Made by a program: the position numbers and the translations under genes. Source: Pelotomaculum sp. UBA3102 (GTDB lineage: Bacteria; Bacillota; Desulfotomaculia; Desulfotomaculales; Pelotomaculaceae). Taken from it: a stretch of 11,517 bases of DNA. Positions 6,090-11,517 of this stretch are shown here, piece after piece. Every line of letters starts with the position of its first letter. The first letter of the stretch is position 1. The notes beneath the pieces are model-generated. The model saw nothing but the letters and a program-made list of their open reading frames with translations, made no database searches and had not been told where the DNA came from. The DNA lies in NCBI GenBank assembly GCA_002365865.1, contig DFAQ01000007.1:1-11517 (forward strand). Reading direction: 5' to 3'.

Positions 6090-6959
6090 TTGGCTATTAT
6101 CATAGATGAAAATACCAACGTATTAGTCCAGGGTATTACAGGTAACCAGGGTGTCTTTCATACCAAACAAATGTTGGCTTATGGCACCAAGATTGTTGCA
6201 GGCGTTACACCCGGTAAAGGCGGTAATGTCGTTGAGGGTGTGCCTGTATACAATTCGGTGCGTGAAGCTTGTGAAAATCACCGGATAGACGCTTCAGTAT
6301 TATTTATACCGGCGCCGTTTACCAAGGATGCCGCCTTTGAATCTTTGGAAGCAGGCGTGGGGGTAGTGGTTGTGGTTACTGAAGGGGTTCCGGTTCACGA
6401 TGAAACGGCAATAGTGGCTTACGCTAAGCGTAAGGGAGCTATCGTTCTGGGCCCGAATACATTTGGCATTGTATCCTCTGGTAAGTGTAAAATGGGGATA
6501 CCGCCAAACCAGTACTTCGTAGAAGGAAATGTGGGAGTAGTTGCCCGCTCCGGCACCCTGACCTATGAAATTACCGGTAGCCTTACCGCCAATGGCCTCG
6601 GTCAGTCCACCGTAGTCGGTATGGGCGGTGACCGGGTAGTTGGCTTAACCTTTATTGATGTGCTTAGAATGTTTGAAAAAGACCCGCAAACTGAAGCCGT
6701 GGTATTAATCGGTGAAATCGGAGGTAATGCTGAAGAAACAGCATCCGAATATATTAAGGAAATGACCAAACCGGTTGTTGCCTTTATTGCGGGCAAGAGT
6801 GCTCCTCCCGGAAAGCGGATGGGGCATGCCGGAGCGATCATCGAACGGGGCAAAGGTACCTATAAGGGCAAAGTCGAAGCATTGACCGAAGCAGGAGCCA
6901 AAGTAGCAGCACTTCCCTTCGAGGTACCCGCAATTGTTAAAGAGGTACTTGGGAAGTAA
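6090..6959 (+). CDS. mmcD2: Succinyl-CoA synthetase, alpha subunit
   Basis: The 289-residue CoA-binding subunit (SucD family), partner of MmcD1. The N-terminal Rossmann-like CoA-binding domain carries GITGNQGVFHTKQ (15-27) and TPGKGG (40-45). The catalytic phosphohistidine is His246 in RMGHAGAI, the same number as in E. coli SucD. The usual GPNxPGI loop reads GPNTFGI here, with Phe where Pro is common. The TTG start at 6090 is set by AAGGAGG eleven bases upstream and the good N-terminal match. It is 69 bp after mmcD1 and 23 bp before mmcE without a terminator, consistent with one transcript. Confidence 0.95.
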   Translation: MAIIIDENTNVLVQGITGNQGVFHTKQMLAYGTKIVAGVTPGKGGNVVEGVPVYNSVREACENHRIDASVLFIPAPFTKDAAFESLEAGVGVVVVVTEGVPVHDETAIVAYAKRKGAIVLGPNTFGIVSSGKCKMGIPPNQYFVEGNVGVVARSGTLTYEITGSLTANGLGQSTVVGMGGDRVVGLTFIDVLRMFEKDPQTEAVVLIGEIGGNAEETASEYIKEMTKPVVAFIAGKSAPPGKRMGHAGAIIERGKGTYKGKVEALTEAGAKVAALPFEVPAIVKEVLGK

Positions 6960-6982
6960 CCGAAGAGGAAGGGGGAGATCTT

Positions 6983-8653
6983 TTGTTTAAACAGGAGCAA
7001 CTGGACAAAATTTCCGCCAAGAAAAAAGGATGGGAGGAAAAACTGGAAGCCACGAAAAAAAAGCGTCCGGAAAGAAAAGAAGAGTTTGAAACCCATTCTG
7101 CTATCAAGGTGGATACCGTGTATACTCCGCTGGATGTCGCTGATATGGATTACGAGCGCGACCTGGGGTTACCGGGGGAATACCCGTATACCAGGGGAGT
7201 ACAGCCCAACATGTACCGTGGGCGTCTCTGGACTATGCGGCAATATGCCGGTTTTGGTACAGCAGAAGAAACTAATGAGCGCTTTCGCTACCTTCTGAAC
7301 CAGGGTCAGACAGGCCTTAGCTGTGCGTTTGACCTTCCGACACAGATTGGGTATGATTCCGACCATCCACTTGCACAGGGTGAAGTAGGAAAAGTTGGTG
7401 TGGCGATTGATTCTTTGCAGGATATGGAAACTCTTTTTGACCAGATTCCTCTGGGCAAGGTCAGCACGTCAATGACTATTAATGCTCCGGCAGGTATCCT
7501 TCTGGCCATGTATATTGCTGTGGCTGAAAAACAGGGAGTGGAAAGGTCTAAGTTAAACGGTACTATTCAAAACGACATGATTAAGGAATATATTGCCCGT
7601 GGCACGTATATTCTTCCTCCAGAGCCCTCGATGAGGCTCGTAACCAATATATTGGAATTCTGTTCCAAGGAAGTTCCAAGCTGGAATTCCATTAGTATAA
7701 GCGGCTACCACATTCGTGAAGCAGGCTGCACAGCCGCCCAAGAAATTGCCTTTACCCTGGCTGACGGCATTGCTTATGTTGATGCAGCTATTAAGGCGGG
7801 GTTGGATGTTGATAAGTTCGCGCCCAGGCTTTCCTTCTTTTTCAACTCTCACTTGAATTTCCTTGAGGAGGTCGCTAAATTCCGCGCTGCCCGCCGTCTC
7901 TGGGCGAAGATTATGAAGGAACGTTTCGGTGCCAAGAATCCTCGTTCCTGGACGCTTCGTTTCCATACTCAAACTGCCGGTGTCAGTCTGCAGGCACAGC
8001 AGCCGATGGTAAACATAATACGGACGGCATTCGAAGCCATGTCTGCTGTACTCGGCGGTACCCAGTCCCTGCACACCAACTCGTACGACGAGGCCCTGGC
8101 CCTACCGAGCGACGAGTCGGTGCTTATTGCATTGCGCACCCAACAGGTAATTGGTTATGAAACTGGAGTGTGTGACACCGTGGACCCGCTGGCCGGTTCT
8201 TATTATGTCGAGAGCTTGACTAACGGGGTTGAGGCTCAGGCTCAGGATTATATCGATAAAATAGATGCACTTGGCGGGGCGACCAAAGCCATTGATTTTA
8301 TGCAAAAAGAAATTCATAACGCCGCATATAAATACCAGGTTGAAATCGATACCCAAAAAAGAATCGTCGTTGGTTTGAACAAGTTCCAAATGGAAGAAGA
8401 AAAACTGGAGGGTCTTTTAAAGGTAGACCTTTCTGTGGGTGATAACCAGGTTAAGAAACTTAAGAAATTGCGCGCCGAAAGGGATAATGCCAAGGTCGAA
8501 TCCATCCTGGCCGCACTGCGTGAAGCAGCGCAGGGCGATGCCAACCTGATGCCAATATTTATTGATGCTGTTAAAGCCTACGCGACTCTCGGTGAGATAT
8601 GCGGCGTACTGAGAGACGTTTTCGGCGAATACCAGCAGCAAATTGTATTCTAG
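6983..8653 (+). CDS. mmcE: Methylmalonyl-CoA mutase, large (catalytic) subunit
   Basis: The 556-residue substrate-binding TIM-barrel part of coenzyme B12-dependent methylmalonyl-CoA mutase, which interconverts (R)-methylmalonyl-CoA and succinyl-CoA; the B12 domain is the separate MmcF. A Lys/Glu-rich N-terminal segment (1-40) precedes RGVQPNMYRGRLWTMRQYAG (71-90). Tyr88 (RQYAG), Arg206 (IARGTY) and His243 (SGYHIREAG) match Tyr89, Arg207 and His244 of the Propionibacterium enzyme. Retaining the Tyr and Arg argues for methylmalonyl-CoA rather than isobutyryl- or 2-hydroxyisobutyryl-CoA mutase. The TTG start follows GAAGGGGGAG. No meaB GTPase chaperone gene accompanies the pair in this window. 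Confidence 0.95.
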   Translation: MFKQEQLDKISAKKKGWEEKLEATKKKRPERKEEFETHSAIKVDTVYTPLDVADMDYERDLGLPGEYPYTRGVQPNMYRGRLWTMRQYAGFGTAEETNERFRYLLNQGQTGLSCAFDLPTQIGYDSDHPLAQGEVGKVGVAIDSLQDMETLFDQIPLGKVSTSMTINAPAGILLAMYIAVAEKQGVERSKLNGTIQNDMIKEYIARGTYILPPEPSMRLVTNILEFCSKEVPSWNSISISGYHIREAGCTAAQEIAFTLADGIAYVDAAIKAGLDVDKFAPRLSFFFNSHLNFLEEVAKFRAARRLWAKIMKERFGAKNPRSWTLRFHTQTAGVSLQAQQPMVNIIRTAFEAMSAVLGGTQSLHTNSYDEALALPSDESVLIALRTQQVIGYETGVCDTVDPLAGSYYVESLTNGVEAQAQDYIDKIDALGGATKAIDFMQKEIHNAAYKYQVEIDTQKRIVVGLNKFQMEEEKLEGLLKVDLSVGDNQVKKLKKLRAERDNAKVESILAALREAAQGDANLMPIFIDAVKAYATLGEICGVLRDVFGEYQQQIVF

Positions 8654-8669
8654 GCGAGGAGGTAGGCAG

Positions 8670-9068
8670 ATGAGCGAAAAACGCATTCGTGTCCTGGTTG
8701 CTAAACCGGGCCTTGACGGGCACGACCGGGGCGCTAAAGTAATTGCACAGGCCCTGCGTGATTCCGGCATGGAGGTTGTATATACAGGTCTAAGGCAAAC
8801 CCCGGAACAAATAGTATCCGCGGCATTGCAGGAAGACGTAAATGTGATCGGTATGAGCATTCTTTCGGGAGCTCACGCAACTCTGTTCCCTGAAGTAGTT
8901 AAATTGCTTAAAGAACAGGGTGTGGGGGATATTCTTGTAGTAGGCGGAGGAATTATTCCTGAGGATGATATTCCGGAGCTTAAGGCGGCAGGTATTGATG
9001 AGATATTTACGCCGGGTACTCCGCTGGAGAATGTCGTTAATTACATTAAGGAGAATGTAAAGAATTAG
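8670..9068 (+). CDS. mmcF: Methylmalonyl-CoA mutase, small B12-binding subunit
   Basis: A 132-residue cobalamin-binding domain that completes MmcE. The base-off motif DxHxxG is Asp16-Gly-His18-Asp-Arg-Gly21, with His18 as the lower cobalt ligand. Also present are the SxL element in GMSILSGAH and the glycine-rich VVGGGIIP. The frame extends upstream to an in-frame TTG at 8643 overlapping mmcE, but ATG 8670 with GAGGAGG seven bases before it is clearly the start. The 16-bp gap to mmcE implies tight coupling. Split mutases of this kind are common in Pelotomaculum-like Firmicutes and in archaea. Confidence 0.96.
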   Translation: MSEKRIRVLVAKPGLDGHDRGAKVIAQALRDSGMEVVYTGLRQTPEQIVSAALQEDVNVIGMSILSGAHATLFPEVVKLLKEQGVGDILVVGGGIIPEDDIPELKAAGIDEIFTPGTPLENVVNYIKENVKN

Positions 9069-9082
9069 TTCGTATTAAATGC

Positions 9083-9120
9083 ACTGGCGGGGTATGCAGC
9101 TTGCCGGTACCCCGCCCGGT
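9083..9120 (+). other. GC-rich intercistronic hairpin before the epimerase gene
   Basis: GGCGGGGTA (9086-9094) pairs perfectly with TACCCCGCC (9108-9116). Beyond a bulged C at 9117, ACT (9083-9085) pairs with GGT (9118-9120), giving about 12 bp. No U-tract follows, so it is not a standard terminator. It may protect the upstream mRNA 3' end or cut read-through within the operon. Confidence 0.7.
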
Positions 9121-9183
9121 GTTAGAATGTCTTAGGTGTTTTAAAGGGAGAGGTCCAAATATAGAAACTGGAGGGATTACCTC

Positions 9184-9585
9184 ATGATTAAAAAGATTGA
9201 CCACATCGGAATAGCGGTCAAGGACCTTACAGAAACCCTGAAATTGTACGAAGGGATGCTAGGATTGAAGGCTGTTGATACAGAAGTCGTGGAAGAACAA
9301 AAAGTAAAAACAGCTTTTTTACCTATCGGTGACAGTGAAGTAGAGTTACTTGAATCAACGGCGCCCGATGGTCCAATTGCTAAGTTCATAGATAAGAACG
9401 GTCAGGGAGTACAGCACATTGCTTTTAGAGTGGATAACCTGGAACAGCGACTTGCTGAATTAAAAGAAAAGGGTGTTCGTTTGATTGATGAAAAACCACG
9501 GCGCGGGGCAGGTGGTGCGAAAATAGCATTTCTACATCCTAAATCCACTTATGGTGTCCTAATCGAATTGTGCGAGCGTGACTAG
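9184..9585 (+). CDS. mmcG: Methylmalonyl-CoA epimerase
   Basis: A 133-residue vicinal-oxygen-chelate enzyme that interconverts (R)- and (S)-methylmalonyl-CoA, linking the carboxyltransferase product to the mutase substrate. Two beta-alpha-beta-beta-beta modules are visible. The metal ligands appear as His7 (KIDHIGIAV), Gln39 (EEQKV), His78 (GVQHIAF) and Glu128 (VLIELCE). Length is typical. The ATG follows ACTGGAGG at about ten bases. It comes after a 115-bp gap containing a strong hairpin, and mmcH starts only 15 bp later, so epimerase and decarboxylase genes are probably co-translated. Confidence 0.95.
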   Translation: MIKKIDHIGIAVKDLTETLKLYEGMLGLKAVDTEVVEEQKVKTAFLPIGDSEVELLESTAPDGPIAKFIDKNGQGVQHIAFRVDNLEQRLAELKEKGVRLIDEKPRRGAGGAKIAFLHPKSTYGVLIELCERD

Positions 9586-9600
9586 ATTGGAGGTAATCAC

Positions 9601-11139
9601 ATGAGTATGCAGGAGAAACTGGATACGCTAAGCAAACTAAGAGAGACCGTTGAAGCCGGTGGCGGTCAAAAAAGAATTGATAAACAGCATAGTAGCGGCA
9701 AAAAAACCAGCCGGGAGCGGATAAATGATTTATTTGATCCCGGTTCATTTAAGGAAGTTGATGTTTTCGCCAATACTGAGGTTGATTACAGGAAGGCGAA
9801 AAACCCCGGTGAGGGTGTTACCTGCGGTTATGGAACCATTAACGGCCGCAGGGTGTATGTTGCCTCCCAGGACTTTACGGTAGTTGGTGGTTCATTAGGA
9901 CGGGTTCATGCCGCTAAGATTTGCAAGGTGCTGGATATGGCGATGAAGGTCGGAGCCCCGGTAATCGCCATCTGTGACTCCGGTGGAGCACGGATTCAGG
10001 AAGGTGTGGACGCCCTTGACGGGTATGGCCAAATCTTCTACCGCAATACCATTGCTTCAGGCGTAATTCCTCAAATATCCGTAATTATGGGGCCATGTGC
10101 CGGTGGTGCGGTTTATTCGCCGGCCCTGACGGACTTTGTTATGATGGTTTCCGGAACCAGCCAGATGTTTATAACTGGTCCGCTGGTTATTAAAGCCGTT
10201 ACGGGTGAAGACGTTAGCATGGAAGCTCTTGGCGGTGCGGCTACCCATAACCAGATCAGCGGTGTGGCTCACTTCATGTCTAATAATGAAGAGGAATGCA
10301 TTGCTCAAATTAAATCCCTGCTCAGTTACCTGCCGTTAAATAATCTTGATGAACCGCCGGCATATGATCCTGTCGAACCGGCAATTGCTAAGGAAACACT
10401 GGTTGATATTGTACCAGTAGATCCTAATAAAGGTTATGATGTTCGTGATGTCATAAATGCTATTGTAGATGCCAATTCATTTCTTGAGGTACATCAGTAT
10501 TATGCTACAAATGGTGTAGTTGGTTTTGCCCGGGTTAACGGCCAGTCGGTAGGGATTATAGCTAACCAGCCCAAAGTACTGGCCGGCTGTCTTGATATAA
10601 ACGTATCCGATAAAATTGCCCGTCATATTCGTTTCTGCGATTGCTTTAATATACCGATTATAACATTTATGGATGTGCCTGGTTATCTGCCTGGCGTGCA
10701 GCAAGAATACGGCGGGATTATAAGGCACGGTGCAAAGTTGCTCTACGCTTATTCTGAGGCAACCGTACCTAAGATTACAATTATTACCCGTAAGGCTTAC
10801 GGCGGTGCATACCTGGCAATGTGTACAAGTGCTCTGCGCGCAGATACCGTATATGCCTGGCCCACAGCTGAAATTGCGGTTATGGGGCCTGAAGGTGCTG
10901 TCAATGTTATCAACCGTAAGGAAATTGCTGCAGCTGAAAATCCGGTTGAGATGCGTAAAAAATTAGTACAAGAATACCGTGACCGCTTTGCTAACCCATA
11001 TATTGCTGCTGCCAGGGGATACGTTCAAGACGTGATCCACCCGCAGGAGACACGCGAAAAAATTATAGATGCACTATCTGATTTGTCTACTAAACGCGCG
11101 TCCAGGCCCAGGAAAAAACACGGAAATATCCCCTGCTGA
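9601..11139 (+). CDS. mmcH: Methylmalonyl-CoA carboxyltransferase/decarboxylase alpha subunit
   Basis: A 512-residue biotin-dependent carboxyltransferase (PccB/MmdA/transcarboxylase 12S family) that moves CO2 between methylmalonyl-CoA and carboxybiotin. It has two crotonase-fold domains (about 1-260 and 270-500). The N-domain shows SGGARIQEG (127-135) and GPCAGGAVYSPAL (164-176); the C-domain shows FMDVPGYLPG (356-365), YGGAYLAM (400-407) and AWPTAEIAVMGPEGA (419-433). These glycine-rich loops form the oxyanion holes. The family includes acetyl- and propionyl-CoA carboxylase and glutaconyl-CoA decarboxylase; the flanking epimerase, mutase and biotin carrier point to methylmalonyl-CoA. Whether the partner is pyruvate (transcarboxylase) or a sodium pump cannot be told, since downstream genes are cut off. 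ATG follows GGAGG at seven bases. Confidence 0.93.
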   Translation: MSMQEKLDTLSKLRETVEAGGGQKRIDKQHSSGKKTSRERINDLFDPGSFKEVDVFANTEVDYRKAKNPGEGVTCGYGTINGRRVYVASQDFTVVGGSLGRVHAAKICKVLDMAMKVGAPVIAICDSGGARIQEGVDALDGYGQIFYRNTIASGVIPQISVIMGPCAGGAVYSPALTDFVMMVSGTSQMFITGPLVIKAVTGEDVSMEALGGAATHNQISGVAHFMSNNEEECIAQIKSLLSYLPLNNLDEPPAYDPVEPAIAKETLVDIVPVDPNKGYDVRDVINAIVDANSFLEVHQYYATNGVVGFARVNGQSVGIIANQPKVLAGCLDINVSDKIARHIRFCDCFNIPIITFMDVPGYLPGVQQEYGGIIRHGAKLLYAYSEATVPKITIITRKAYGGAYLAMCTSALRADTVYAWPTAEIAVMGPEGAVNVINRKEIAAAENPVEMRKKLVQEYRDRFANPYIAAARGYVQDVIHPQETREKIIDALSDLSTKRASRPRKKHGNIPC

Positions 11140-11174
11140 AGTTTTAAGTACCGGCAAGAAGGAGGAACAAGTAT

Positions 11175-11372
11175 ATGTCAGCTGCAAAAAGTAAAGCAAA
11201 AGCCGGTATCAAACCAAAAGTGCTGGCAGCTATTACGGCGGCACTGGCTCTTTATGGTTATTCGGCGGATAAATATCAGGTTACAAAGGTTGCCAAAGGG
11301 TTTAATCCCTGGCGAAAGGCCGGCATAATGGATATAATGTTTGGTCGTGACCTGAATAGGGAATTTAATTAA
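11175..11372 (+). CDS. mmcI: Small subunit of methylmalonyl-CoA decarboxylase/transcarboxylase (putative)
   Basis: A 65-residue protein with an excellent ribosome site (AGAAGGAGG, nine bases before ATG), placed between the carboxyltransferase and biotin-carrier genes, so it is probably real. A basic N-terminus (residues 2-15, six lysines) leads into one hydrophobic stretch VLAAITAALALYGY (16-29), then a polar link and a C-terminal NPWRKAGIMDIMFGR (44-58). Tails of the form NPWxxAGRxxxM occur in small delta/epsilon subunits of biotin-dependent decarboxylases, from family memory. The hydrophobic stretch is short for a membrane span, so membrane anchoring is uncertain; it may instead stabilise a soluble complex. 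Confidence 0.75.
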   Translation: MSAAKSKAKAGIKPKVLAAITAALALYGYSADKYQVTKVAKGFNPWRKAGIMDIMFGRDLNREFN

Positions 11373-11420
11373 ATTAGTGGCATATAAGATCAGGCTAATG
11401 TTTATAGGAGGGAAAACTAA

Positions 11421-11517
11421 GTGAAAAAATTCAATATTAAAGTAAACGACGAAGTCTACGAAGTAGAAGTAGAAGAAATAGGTGGCAATCCCGCGGCGGC
11501 ACCTGCTCCGGCAGCGG
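11421..11517 (+). CDS. mmcJ: Biotin carboxyl carrier subunit, 5' part only
   Basis: The first 32 codons of a gene that runs off the window. GTG at 11421 follows AGGAGGG at eight bases. The start KKFNIKVNDEVYEVEVEEIG followed by an Ala/Pro-rich linker (AAAPAPAA) is typical of the gamma/biotinyl subunit of methylmalonyl-CoA or glutaconyl-CoA decarboxylase and of transcarboxylase 1.3S. The biotinylated lysine (usually in an AMKM motif) would lie beyond the window. It should accept CO2 from MmcH. Confidence 0.85.
   Translation, partial: MKKFNIKVNDEVYEVEVEEIGGNPAAAPAPAA

Noticed and set aside
7553..8074. 173-residue minus-strand open frame inside mmcE
   Set aside because: It lies wholly within the strongly conserved mutase coding sequence on the opposite strand and has no recognisable domain; it is a shadow of biased codon use.
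8643..8669. Longer mmcF starting at TTG 8643 inside mmcE
   Set aside because: The ATG at 8670 has a perfectly spaced GAGGAGG and begins the conserved B12-binding domain directly; the upstream TTG has no ribosome site.
1..11517. CRISPR arrays, insertion sequences, tRNA or rRNA genes
   Set aside because: No regularly spaced repeat-spacer series, transposase frame, terminal inverted repeats or recognisable tRNA/rRNA segments were seen.

Overview
The window reads as an energy-metabolism locus of a propionate-metabolising, low-to-mid GC Firmicute of the Pelotomaculum/Desulfotomaculum type (Peptococcaceae). Support for this comes from the AT-rich intergenic DNA, strong AGGAGG-type ribosome sites, frequent TTG/GTG starts, a Gram-positive-type LexA box, and a gene order that matches, from memory, the mmc (methylmalonyl-CoA pathway) cluster of the syntrophic propionate oxidiser Pelotomaculum thermopropionicum. 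The species assignment is inference. The mmc symbols are transferred by order and product.

Layout. Positions 37-78 hold a long perfect hairpin that ends lexA, which lies on the minus strand at 97-702. The lexA promoter carries a near-consensus SOS box. Divergently, a vegetative-type promoter at 843-871 leads into mmcA (899-2608), a sigma-54 activator with an N-terminal Rossmann domain, a PAS domain, an AAA+ domain with GAFTGA, and a Fis-type HTH. The 297-bp gap after mmcA contains a 10-bp direct repeat spaced by 33 bp, a strong terminator-like hairpin and, embedded in that hairpin, an excellent sigma-54 -24/-12 promoter. This points into the catabolic genes: fumarase halves mmcB and mmcC (2906-4361); a 531-bp non-coding gap with tandem repeats and hairpins; succinyl-CoA synthetase beta and alpha (4893-6959); split methylmalonyl-CoA mutase (6983-9068); methylmalonyl-CoA epimerase (9184-9585); the carboxyltransferase alpha subunit of methylmalonyl-CoA decarboxylase/transcarboxylase (9601-11139); a 65-residue small subunit (11175-11372); and the start of the biotin carrier subunit (11421 to the window end).

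How the genes work together. In the oxidative direction, propionyl-CoA is carboxylated (mmcH/I/J), (S)-methylmalonyl-CoA is epimerised (mmcG) and rearranged to succinyl-CoA (mmcE/F). Succinyl-CoA yields ATP or GTP and succinate (mmcD1/D2). After succinate dehydrogenase, encoded elsewhere, fumarate is hydrated to malate (mmcB/C). The same enzymes run in reverse for propionate fermentation from fumarate or pyruvate. The most interesting part is the control region: a sigma-54 activator with a putative NAD-binding sensor domain sits next to a sigma-54 promoter for the pathway it probably controls, and the first enzyme gene, mmcB, has no ordinary start codon where its conserved N-terminus begins.
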